Assembly (NCBI GenBank): GCA_964401915.1
Contig: CAYOAI010000021.1
Span: 1 to 14,172 of the forward strand
Reading direction: 5' to 3'
Length of the DNA: 14,172 nucleotides
DNA from: CAZGZD01 sp964401915
GTDB taxonomy: Bacteria; Patescibacteriota; Microgenomatia; UBA1406; GWC2-37-13
A program made the translations under genes and the position numbers. The notes beneath the pieces are model-generated. The model was not told the origin of the DNA. It did not search any database and was given only the letters and a program-made list of their open reading frames with translations. Below are positions 5,828-12,533 of the stretch, in pieces (the stretch's first letter is position 1; each line of letters opens with the position of its first letter).

Positions 5828-6459
5828 TAATCTCACTTATCGGCATGTCGGGCTCGGGCAAGACTTACTGGGCAAAGCAGTTGTCAGAAAGATTTGGATA
5901 TACGCACTTTTATGTTGATGCTCTCATTAAAGAGCGACTTGAAAAAGAAGGTACTCTTAAAGGGGGGGACGTAAACAGTACTCTTTCATCATGGATGGGA
6001 CAGCCATATGAGGCGACATATAAGACACGTAGTGAAAAGTATCTTAATGAAGAACAAGAAATTATGGGGAGTATCCTCAAAGAAATTGAGGGTAAGCCCA
6101 ACAATAGCCAAAATGTGGTTGTTGATACGACTGGAAGTGTGATTTACACAGGTGAAAGTATTCTTAAGAATCTTAAGAAGCTTACAACTATTGTATTTCT
6201 TGATACGCCTACAAATGTTCAACGAACAATGTACGAGCAGTATCTTAAAGAGGTGAAAGCCGTCTACTGGGGTGAGATTTTTCGTAAGAGAGAAGGTGAA
6301 AGTAATATGGAGGCACTTGCACGATCTTATCCACGACTTCTTGCATATCGTACTCAGATATACAAAGATCTTGCAAATGTCGAATTTGATTACGATGAGA
6401 TACGAGCGGCTAATTTCACAGTCGACGATTTCCTATCAAAGATAAAAAAACTTTCTTAA
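5824..6459 (+). CDS. Shikimate-kinase-like P-loop NTPase, coupled to thrC
   Basis: This 211-residue protein begins with a strand and Walker A motif, LIGMSGSGKT (5-14), as in shikimate kinases and related small-molecule kinases. HFYVDALIKERLEKE (28-42) fits the following substrate region. NVVVDTTGSVIY (97-108) and TTIVFLDTPTNVQRTMYEQY (121-140) correspond to the middle and lid-proximal parts of that fold. It is longer than a typical shikimate kinase (about 170) and lacks the usual GGG substrate loop, which here reads DTTGS. The ATGA overlap with thrC suggests a linked role. A non-canonical homoserine or nucleoside kinase is possible, but the substrate cannot be read from the sequence. Confidence 0.75.
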   Translation: MIISLIGMSGSGKTYWAKQLSERFGYTHFYVDALIKERLEKEGTLKGGDVNSTLSSWMGQPYEATYKTRSEKYLNEEQEIMGSILKEIEGKPNNSQNVVVDTTGSVIYTGESILKNLKKLTTIVFLDTPTNVQRTMYEQYLKEVKAVYWGEIFRKREGESNMEALARSYPRLLAYRTQIYKDLANVEFDYDEIRAANFTVDDFLSKIKKLS

Positions 6460-6479
6460 GTAAATCACTTCTTTTTTTA

Positions 6480-6488
6480 TGATATGAT
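6480..6488 (+). promoter_or_regulatory. Extended -10 promoter of the SIMPL operon (leaderless)
   Basis: TGATATGAT contains TATGAT at 6483-6488 with an upstream TG. Six bases separate it from the ATG at 6495. No strong -35 is seen. It probably drives the four plus-strand genes to 9022. Confidence 0.6.
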
Positions 6489-6494
6489 TTTTCT

Positions 6495-7235
6495 ATGGAT
6501 AGCAGAATTGTCAGGACATACGCTGCGATAGTGGGGATCACACTTCTTGCGTTATTTTTTATCAAAGCATTCAATATCTCGTATCCTCTCACTGTGGAGA
6601 ATAAGACGAGCACAGACCTTGCTGTGGTTGGCGAGGGCAAGGTCGATGTAGTGCCAGATACGGCAACCATCAATTTGGGAGTCGTCATAGAAAATGCTAA
6701 ATCAGCACCCGCCGCCGAGCAAGAATTAGCATCCAAAAATAATACAGTCATTGCAGCAATCAAAAAGCTTGGTATTAAAGAGCAAGATATCAAGACTTCC
6801 AATTACTCGGTGAATCCAGACTATGATTACGGGAAAAATACGAACACTGAAAAAAAATACTCAGCTAATGTAAGTATAATTGTCAAGATCCATGATGTAG
6901 ATCGCGCAGCGGAGATTGCCTCTGTTGCAACAAAAGCTGGTGCAAATCAAATAGGCAACATTGAATTCGTTGTTGATAAGCCAGAGAAGTTCAGAGAACA
7001 AGCCCGCGATCGTGCAATTATAAACGCTAAGGAACAAGCTGCGGCACTTGCTAAAAAGCTTGGAATACGCCTGGGGCGAGTTGTGAATATTGTTGAATCC
7101 TCAGATGGCTCAGGGCCTATTCCATATATGCAAAAAGATAGTCTGTCGATTGCCGAAAGTGCACAAGTTGCAGACCTCAACCCAGGGAGTCAGACCGTAA
7201 TGTCAACCGTTACGCTTTACTTTGAGAAGAAATAA
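6495..7235 (+). CDS. SIMPL-domain (DUF541) membrane-anchored protein
   Basis: The 246-residue protein has one N-terminal membrane segment (about 8-26) followed by a SIMPL/DUF541 domain. That domain begins LAVVGEGKVDVVPDTATINLGV (written here in shortened sense as the GEGKVDVVPD block near 48-57). Later family blocks include KKLGIKEQDIKTSNYSV, YSANVSIIVKIHD and ARDRAIINAKEQAAALAKKL. The topology places the domain outside the cytoplasm. Family members such as E. coli YggE are linked to stress tolerance, without a settled mechanism. The length is normal. The start is set by TGATATGAT six bases upstream. It is first in a tight four-gene run with a channel-like protein five bases downstream. Confidence 0.9.
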   Translation: MDSRIVRTYAAIVGITLLALFFIKAFNISYPLTVENKTSTDLAVVGEGKVDVVPDTATINLGVVIENAKSAPAAEQELASKNNTVIAAIKKLGIKEQDIKTSNYSVNPDYDYGKNTNTEKKYSANVSIIVKIHDVDRAAEIASVATKAGANQIGNIEFVVDKPEKFREQARDRAIINAKEQAAALAKKLGIRLGRVVNIVESSDGSGPIPYMQKDSLSIAESAQVADLNPGSQTVMSTVTLYFEKK

Positions 7236-7240
7236 AAACA

Positions 7241-7612
7241 ATGTTTAAAGAGGATTTTCTTAAAAAATTAAATTTTAAAAATCTTTTGATATCTGTTTTT
7301 ATCATTATTTCTATTGGGACGATTTTTTATTGGAAAGTAGAAGGACTTAATTTAATAGATGCATTGTATCTTGGAGTAACGGTATTGACGGGATTAGGAT
7401 TTGGTGAGACTGTACCACATACGACAATAGGTAAACTGTTTACAATCCTTTATATATTCAGTGGAGTAGGGATGATGTTGCTTTTCATAAATGTCCTTGT
7501 GTATAAAGCTCAACAGCGTCATCCTCTTCAGGCACTTTTTGAAAAAATAAAAGACGAAAAAGAGATTATACTTGAGCACTTTCATCATACAGAAGACAAG
7601 AAAAGCAACTAA
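7241..7612 (+). CDS. Two-helix K+ channel-like protein with an atypical filter
   Basis: The 123-residue protein has a first helix (about 14-31), a pore helix with selectivity filter (about 38-58) and a second helix (about 64-88), as in the Ion_trans_2 family; four copies would form one pore. The filter region reads LTGLGFGETVP (49-59). Against the KcsA pattern TVGYGD the core is GLGFGE, so the usual first-position Thr is Gly51 and the Asp is Glu56. The cytoplasmic tail (about 90-123) is charged, with a cluster of His at 113-116, but holds no RCK domain. It starts five bases after the SIMPL gene and lacks a clear ribosome site. Confidence 0.85.
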   Translation: MFKEDFLKKLNFKNLLISVFIIISIGTIFYWKVEGLNLIDALYLGVTVLTGLGFGETVPHTTIGKLFTILYIFSGVGMMLLFINVLVYKAQQRHPLQALFEKIKDEKEIILEHFHHTEDKKSN

Positions 7613-7627
7613 ACTCTCTATTTTGAC

Positions 7628-8449
7628 ATGATATTACTACACGATCTTTTTTATATTCGACTACTTTTATCATTTTTAGTTGGGGGTGTATGGATCCTAT
7701 TGGCAACCGTTATCGCTGAGCATCATGGAAGTCAGATAGGCGGCGTAATAGGTGGGATGCCGTCGACTATGGTGGTCTCATACTTTTTTATTGGCCTTAC
7801 TCAGAGCATGGATTTCGCCTCGGCTGCCACTACAACATTTCCCATAATGATTTGTTTTACTGCATTTTTCCTTATGATAGCATCTTTAGTACTACCTCGC
7901 GGATATTGGGTGGCAGTACTGAGTGGAATTACAGTATGGGCGGTGGCGGCCTTAATGGTAATTATATTTAGAATCAATAATTTTTTATTATCCTTGAGTC
8001 TGTGGACTATAACTTTTGTATTTTTTAATTTTTTCTTTAAAAAATATTTAAATGATACACATCAAAAAATAGAGATGACATATACTCCACTACAGATAGT
8101 AGGGCGTGCTGTATTTGCGGGTTCAATGGTGGCTTTTGTGTTGATCATAAGTCGTATCGCTGGACCTTTGGCTGGTGGTGTATTTGCAGCGTTTCCAGTT
8201 TTGTACCTATCCACATTTACGATTGCCTATCATGCTCACGGAGTGAAATTTACCCAAGCCCTGGCACGTCCCCTCATATTAAGCGCATTACCTAATTGCT
8301 TATTGTATGCATTATCAGTTCGATATTTATACCCAGCGTTTGGACTATACCTGGGCACAGTTGGAGCACTTTTAATCTCGTTGATTGCAGGTTACGCTAC
8401 ATATTTAATTCTGGGAAGAACAGCGAGTAGTGCCACAGCTACAGCATAA
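7628..8449 (+). CDS. Multi-pass membrane protein with an internal repeat
   Basis: The 273-residue protein has about eight or nine membrane helices and no signal peptide. The two halves resemble each other: GGVIGGMPSTMVVSYFFIG (38-56) matches GGVFAAFPVLYLSTFTIAY (189-207), each followed by a polar segment and a Pro-containing helix start. This glycine- and proline-rich break pattern is typical of transporters built from duplicated units. It may be related to DUF3147-type proteins, but I cannot confirm that. No substrate can be proposed. It lies 15 bases after the channel gene and six bases before the DUF1361 gene, inside the same operon. The ATG at 7628 has no evident ribosome site. Confidence 0.75.
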   Translation: MILLHDLFYIRLLLSFLVGGVWILLATVIAEHHGSQIGGVIGGMPSTMVVSYFFIGLTQSMDFASAATTTFPIMICFTAFFLMIASLVLPRGYWVAVLSGITVWAVAALMVIIFRINNFLLSLSLWTITFVFFNFFFKKYLNDTHQKIEMTYTPLQIVGRAVFAGSMVAFVLIISRIAGPLAGGVFAAFPVLYLSTFTIAYHAHGVKFTQALARPLILSALPNCLLYALSVRYLYPAFGLYLGTVGALLISLIAGYATYLILGRTASSATATA

Positions 8450-8455
8450 AAATTT

Positions 8456-9022
8456 ATGTATATACTTTTTTTTAATATCATCTGGATGATATGGAATATC
8501 TTACTTGCTTTTTTGGGAGTTTGGTTTTCTTGGGCCCTAAATAAAGTTGAATCGAGATTTGCAAAAATACTTTTATTTTTTCCTTGGCTTTTGATCGTTC
8601 CCAATACTATCTATATAGTGACAGATTCTATACATTTGCGTTGGGAATTGCCGGAGGTGAGCGGAATCAGACTAATGCTTGTGATAATTCAGTTTGCTAT
8701 TTTTATTCCACTTGGAGCCGTCACATATTATGTGAGTATGAGATTTTTTGAACAAGGAGTACGAAGATTATGGGAGGAGCTTACTTTAAAGAAAATTAAT
8801 TTCAACCTTTTTATCGTGCTCATAAATTTTGCAATTGCATATGCGGTTGCGATGGGGCGTTTTGCCAGAACCAATTCGTGGGAGGTAATAAGTGATCCTT
8901 GGCGGGTAGTGAGAGATATATTTGCAATTCTTACCTCGCCCAACACCATTGTCTTTGTATTGATTTTTGGAGTTTTTGCCAATATCTTATATTTTGAAAT
9001 TCGAAGATTATTTCATAAATAG
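8456..9022 (+). CDS. DUF1361 family membrane protein
   Basis: The 188-residue protein has about five to six membrane helices and two DUF1361 signatures. PNTIYIVTDSIHLR (49-62) corresponds to the family's PNxxYxxTDxxHL motif, and GRFARTNSWEV (134-144) to GRxxRxNSW. The conserved Asp, His, Arg and Asn lie near membrane surfaces and probably form a functional site, but the family has no known activity. The length fits the family's roughly 200 residues. It is last in the operon starting at 6495 and converges with enolase, leaving 11 bases between stop codons and no visible hairpin terminator. Confidence 0.88.
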   Translation: MYILFFNIIWMIWNILLAFLGVWFSWALNKVESRFAKILLFFPWLLIVPNTIYIVTDSIHLRWELPEVSGIRLMLVIIQFAIFIPLGAVTYYVSMRFFEQGVRRLWEELTLKKINFNLFIVLINFAIAYAVAMGRFARTNSWEVISDPWRVVRDIFAILTSPNTIVFVLIFGVFANILYFEIRRLFHK

Positions 9023-9033
9023 GCTTTGAAGTA

Positions 9034-10275
9034 TCATATCTCTCTTGACTCGATCTCAAGAAGTCGATTGTATTTGGCCACGCGGTCAGTACGGCAGGGT
9101 GCCCCAGTTTTTAAGAAATCAGCTCCTACTCCATAAGCCAAATCAGCAATAAGTGGGTCTTCTGTCTCACCGGAGCGGTGAGATATAACGATCTTATAGC
9201 CAGCATCACGTGCCATGGTGATCGCATCCATAGTCTCACTGATTGTTCCTATCTGATTGGGTTTAACAAGGAGAGCACTGGCTGCTTTTTTGTCTACTCC
9301 TATCTGAATTCTTTTGGGATTAGTGACAAAAAGATCATCACCGACAACGATGAATTTATCTTTTGCCTCTTGAGTAATTGAGACAAATCCATCCCAGTCG
9401 TCCTGCGCAAAAGGATCTTCAATAGATATAATGCCAAACTCATTCTGTAGTTTAAGGTAGTAGTCCAAAAGTTCGCTTTCCGAAAGAGCTTGACCCGTCT
9501 TCTGAAAAACGTATTTACCATTTTTGTAGAACTCAGAGGCTGCAGCATCGAGTGTAAACTGAATATCAACTCCATTGGTATACCCAATGTCTTTTTCGGC
9601 TTTAGTAATGGCACTAAGTACTTCTTCATTTGATGAGAGCTCTGGTGAATATCCGCCCTCATCTCCGACAAGTGTACGAAGTCCTTGTTCTTTTAGGTTG
9701 CGGCCAAGCTGCTGATAGACTTCTGAAGCCTGTCGAATAGATGTTGAGGGAGTGGTTGAAACTGGTGAGATCATGAACTCTTGAATATCAAAATTCCAAC
9801 TTGCGTGTGCTCCTCCGTTTACCACATTGCACATTATACGGGGGAAAGATGGAGCCTTCCCTAGCGCGAAATACTGAGATATAAATTTCCAGAGTGGTAT
9901 ATTCTCATTTCGTGCGGCACCATATAGTACAGCTTGTGAGACTGAGAGAATAGCATTTGCACCGAGTGTAGATTTATTCTCAGTTCCGTCCAGCTTGATA
10001 AGAAGTGTGTCGATTTTTTTGGGGTCGAGATCTTGCCCGATCAGCTTTTCTCGTATGATTGTATTTACATTCTCGACAGCTTTTAATACACCTTTTCCTC
10101 CATAGCGCTTCCCATCTTTATCTCGTAGTTCAACTGCCTCGTGGGCACCTGTAGACGCGCCAGATGGGACCGCACTCCATACAACTTCATTATTTTCTAA
10201 TGTGAGAAATGCCTTGAGTGTTGGATTACCCCTGGAGTCAAGTATCTCAACTGCCTGTACATTTTGGATTTTCAT
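9034..10275 (-). CDS. eno: Enolase
   Basis: Enolase interconverts 2-phosphoglycerate and phosphoenolpyruvate in glycolysis. The 413-residue protein starts with the conserved EILDSRGNPT (10-19) and the mobile loop SGASTGAHEA (38-47). The catalytic Glu lies in GDEGG (Glu206). The metal ligands Asp243, Glu286 (SIEDP) and Asp313 (GDDLFVTN), catalytic Lys338 (VKPNQIGT) and SHRSGETED are all present. It is slightly short because it ends soon after the conserved GAPCRTDRVAKYNRLLEIE block. Its promoter overlaps the end of yggS, so it can be expressed independently although it follows that gene by about 32 bases. Confidence 0.98.
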   Translation of the reverse strand: MKIQNVQAVEILDSRGNPTLKAFLTLENNEVVWSAVPSGASTGAHEAVELRDKDGKRYGGKGVLKAVENVNTIIREKLIGQDLDPKKIDTLLIKLDGTENKSTLGANAILSVSQAVLYGAARNENIPLWKFISQYFALGKAPSFPRIMCNVVNGGAHASWNFDIQEFMISPVSTTPSTSIRQASEVYQQLGRNLKEQGLRTLVGDEGGYSPELSSNEEVLSAITKAEKDIGYTNGVDIQFTLDAAASEFYKNGKYVFQKTGQALSESELLDYYLKLQNEFGIISIEDPFAQDDWDGFVSITQEAKDKFIVVGDDLFVTNPKRIQIGVDKKAASALLVKPNQIGTISETMDAITMARDAGYKIVISHRSGETEDPLIADLAYGVGADFLKTGAPCRTDRVAKYNRLLEIESREI

Positions 10276-10288
10276 GAGTGACTTATGT

Positions 10289-10318
10289 AGTATAGATTGT
10301 TGATCAATTACTTTTCAA
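10289..10318 (-). promoter_or_regulatory. Promoter of enolase, overlapping the yggS end
   Basis: On the minus strand TTGAAA (complement of 10313-10318), an 18-base spacer and TATACT (complement of 10289-10294) form a good sigma-70-type promoter. The -10 lies 13 bases from the ATG at 10275, giving a leader of about six bases with no room for a Shine-Dalgarno sequence. The -35 lies within the last codons of yggS. Confidence 0.6.
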
Positions 10319-10967
10319 CTGAATTAAAAAGTAAAGATCCAATACGAAGTATTGTGGCTCCTTCCAACAATGCAATCTGCCAGTCTGACGACATACCAAT
10401 TGAAAGTTGAGAGTCTGCGTGTAGCATTTTTATCTTGCTAAGATGATCTCTCAATAATTTTAAATTGTGAAATTCAGATGTGATTTGTCCGACCTCTTTC
10501 GTATTTGTCGCAATTCCCATAAGGCCCCTAATACTTATATTCTTTAGATTTTTAACAGCCGATAAGGTCTCAATTACTTTATCTTGCGAAATGCCATACT
10601 TATTTTCCTCTTGTGCAATTCTAATCTGCAAGAGACATGGGATAGTGCGACTATTTTTTTTAGCTTGTTTATCTATTTCGCTTGCAAGTCCGACACTATC
10701 TACCGAATGAACAAGATGTATAAAAGGGGCAATATATTTCACTTTATTTGACTGAAGATGTCCGATCATGTGCCATCTTATATCCTTCGGTAAGGCTTCA
10801 TATTTAGTTAAAAGTTCAGCCACACGGTTTTCACCAAAGTCTCGTTGGCCTAGATCGTACAGTATCTGAATATCTTCAATACTCTGGCTCTTGCTTACTG
10901 CAATAAGTAGGGCATTGTATTCTTGCGCTTTCGTCAAAATATTGCGATATGCTGGTGAATTAATCAT
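10308..10967 (-). CDS. yggS: YggS-type pyridoxal 5'-phosphate homeostasis protein
   Basis: YggS/PLPBP proteins bind PLP without known enzymatic activity and keep vitamin B6 levels balanced. The 219-residue sequence has the PLP lysine in AVSKSQ (Lys26), then DFGENRVAELLTK, IRWHMIGHLQSNK, LLQIRIAQEENKYG and RGLMGIATN. The C-terminal phosphate-binding block is LSIGMSSDWQIALLEGATILRIG, described here by its GMSSD and LRIG ends. The frame opens further to 11033, but that extension overlaps the redoxin gene. The ATG at 10967 lies four bases after the redoxin stop and fits the family N-terminus. Confidence 0.94.
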   Translation of the reverse strand: MINSPAYRNILTKAQEYNALLIAVSKSQSIEDIQILYDLGQRDFGENRVAELLTKYEALPKDIRWHMIGHLQSNKVKYIAPFIHLVHSVDSVGLASEIDKQAKKNSRTIPCLLQIRIAQEENKYGISQDKVIETLSAVKNLKNISIRGLMGIATNTKEVGQITSEFHNLKLLRDHLSKIKMLHADSQLSIGMSSDWQIALLEGATILRIGSLLFNSVEK

Positions 10968-10971
10968 GAAG

Positions 10972-11529
10972 TCACGATTTCCATTTAATCGAGCAGCCCA
11001 TGGAGGGGGGTTGAGTTTGGGGTGAATTCTCACCTACGAGAAGTTTGTCTATCGCACCTTCAAGATTTTGCTCTTTTACATTTTCCGGTTCCTGCCAGTT
11101 GTCGTTGATGCGACCATGATAGAAGAGTTTGCATATACCATCTTCAATTTTAAAAAGGTATGGGTCAGGCGTGCACTGAGCCCTATATAATTTAGCAACT
11201 TCTTGCGTGTCGTCTACGAGGTATGGAAATTGGATATTCCACGTTGTCACCTTCTCTTTCATTGCATCTGGTGCATCATCGGGATATGATTCATAGTCAT
11301 TGGGATTTATAGCAACAAACGCAATGTCTGCGCCATACTTACCGTGAAGCTTAGTAATAAGTGGCCAGGCTGCTTTAGCATAAGGACAATGGTTGCATGT
11401 GAAGATTACGAGAAGGCCTTTGCGGTTTGTAAAATCTTTGAGCGAGTAACTTTTATCATCTGTTCCAACAAGATCAAAGTTTGCGGCCTCCCAACCCATC
11501 GGGAGTTGTTCAGAATAGAGAAGTGCCAT
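10972..11529 (-). CDS. Thioredoxin-like redoxin family protein
   Basis: The 185-residue protein has the thioredoxin-fold layout of AhpC/TSA-like redoxins: FDLVGTDDKSYSLKDF, a core strand LLVIFTCNHCPYAK with a CNHC active-site motif, then FVAINPNDYESYPDD and YLVDDTQEVAKLYRAQCTPD. The C-terminal tail TQPPSMGCSIKWK is a recognisable feature of this subfamily. It probably acts as a cytoplasmic thiol reductase or peroxidase; no signal peptide is present. The in-frame TTG at 11550 is rejected because a TGTTACAAT promoter lies between it and the ATG at 11529, six bases upstream of that ATG. It leads a run with yggS and is divergent from the glycosylase gene. Confidence 0.9.
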   Translation of the reverse strand: MALLYSEQLPMGWEAANFDLVGTDDKSYSLKDFTNRKGLLVIFTCNHCPYAKAAWPLITKLHGKYGADIAFVAINPNDYESYPDDAPDAMKEKVTTWNIQFPYLVDDTQEVAKLYRAQCTPDPYLFKIEDGICKLFYHGRINDNWQEPENVKEQNLEGAIDKLLVGENSPQTQPPSMGCSIKWKS

Positions 11530-11535
11530 GAGGAT

Positions 11536-11544
11536 ATTGTAACA
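11536..11544 (-). promoter_or_regulatory. Extended -10 promoter of the redoxin gene (leaderless)
   Basis: On the minus strand TGTTACAAT (complement of 11536-11544) has TACAAT ending six bases before the ATG at 11529. The layout matches the thrC promoter, which also uses TACAAT, an upstream TG and a six-base gap. The divergent glycosylase gene begins 12 bases away on the other strand; its own -10 could be TAGCAT (11545-11550), also six bases from its ATG, but that box is weak. Confidence 0.6.
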
Positions 11545-11556
11545 TAGCATATAAAT

Positions 11557-12533
11557 ATGAAACTAACAAAGGCTAAAATCGCATCATTTCAACGTCTTGT
11601 GTGGGATTTTTATAAAGACAATAAGCGTGATTTGCCATGGAGGAAAACGCGTGATCCTTACATGATTTTGGTGTCGGAGGTAATGCTTCAACAGACACAG
11701 GTAAATCGAGTAGTTCAAAAATATAAAGAGTTTATTTCGAGATTTCCCAACTTTAAGATACTGAGCGAAGCTCCTTTTTCCGAGGTCTTGCGCGTCTGGC
11801 AAGGGATGGGATACAATAGACGGGCACTTTATCTACATCGTGCAGCGCTTGTTATCATGCGTGAGCAGANNNNNNNNNNNNNNNNNNNNNNNNNNNNNNN
11901 NNNNNNNNNNNNNNNNNNNNNNNNNNNNNNNNNNNNNNNNNNNNNNNNNNNNNNNNNNNNNNNNNNNNNAATAGACGGGCACTTTATCTACATCGTGCAG
12001 CGCTTGTTATCATGCGTGAGCAGAAGGAAATTCTTCCACACAATCAAGAAATGCTTATTAAATTGCCGGGGATTGGGGTGAATACGGCAGGCGCGATCTG
12101 TGCATTTGCTTTCAATCAGCCTGTGGTATTTATCGAGACCAATATTCGATCTGTCTATATCCATGAGTTTTTCAAAGATAAAGATGCTATATCAGACAAG
12201 GATATTTTAGTACTGATTGATAAAACATTAGATCGTGCAAATCCTCGAGATTGGTATTATGCGCTTATGGATTATGGAGCCTATCTTAAGAAAGGATTTA
12301 AAAATCCAGCACGTAGAAGTCTACACCATACGACCCAATCAAAATTTGAAGGATCAGATCGCCAGATACGAGGGAGTATTCTTAGAGCACTTACCGAAAC
12401 AGAGAGTCTTATTATAAGGAGGTTATTAAATAGGTTTGCAAAAAAAGAAGAAATTCGCGTGCAAAAAATTCTTAATGATTTGAATTATGAGGGCTTTATA
12501 AAAATAGAAGAAGATGTAATCCGTCTATCTTAA
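11557..12533 (+). CDS. MutY-like adenine DNA glycosylase without iron-sulfur cluster (interrupted by scaffold gap)
   Basis: MutY enzymes remove adenine mispaired with 8-oxoguanine. The two halves are in different frames only because of the gap: joining base 11869 to 12025 removes the N run and one copy of a 55-bp duplicate and restores a single 273-residue frame. It has the HhH-GPD core: LPWRKTRDPYMILVSE with Glu41 (aligned to the catalytic Glu of MutY), MLQQTQV, GMGYNRRALYL, and the hairpin LPGIGVNTAGAI (118-129). The usual catalytic Asp of LDGNV is Glu142 in FIETNIRSV. The only Cys is Cys130, so there is no 4Fe-4S cluster, and the C-terminus (about 210-273) looks like a small winged-helix region rather than the MutY 8-oxoG domain. 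Confidence 0.8.
11815..11869 (+). repeat. 55-bp direct repeat, left copy (contig-end overlap)
   Basis: This stretch is identical to 11970-12024 and abuts the left side of the N run. Both copies read through the same codons of the glycosylase (GMGYNRRALYL region to MREQ). It is best explained as an unmerged overlap between two contig ends. Confidence 0.9.
11870..11969. other. Assembly gap of exactly 100 N
   Basis: One hundred undetermined bases fall inside the glycosylase gene. Exactly 100 is the conventional placeholder for a scaffold gap of unknown size, and the flanking 55-bp identity suggests there is no missing sequence. Confidence 0.97.
11970..12024 (+). repeat. 55-bp direct repeat, right copy (contig-end overlap)
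   Basis: This is the right-hand copy of 11815-11869, immediately after the N run. Collapsing the two copies restores one open reading frame for the glycosylase. Confidence 0.9.

Noticed and set aside
9000..9060. Hairpin terminator between the convergent DUF1361 and enolase genes
   Set aside because: No stem followed by a T-run could be found in the short gap; likewise none was seen at 1504-1532 or 3274-3290.
9300..9671. Separate 123-codon frame inside the enolase gene
   Set aside because: It is an out-of-frame shadow on the same strand within an intact enolase and shows no family motif.
9843..9890. Unusual HASWN residues after the enolase NGGAHA motif as a sign of altered activity
   Set aside because: This loop varies among enolases (for example in yeast), and all catalytic and metal residues are intact.
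10968..11033. N-terminal extension of yggS to 11033
   Set aside because: It overlaps the redoxin C-terminus; YggS proteins normally begin close to the chosen ATG.
11557..12533. Glycosylase as a pseudogene or two split genes
   Set aside because: The frame break coincides exactly with a 100-N gap flanked by a 55-bp duplicate; merging gives one intact frame.
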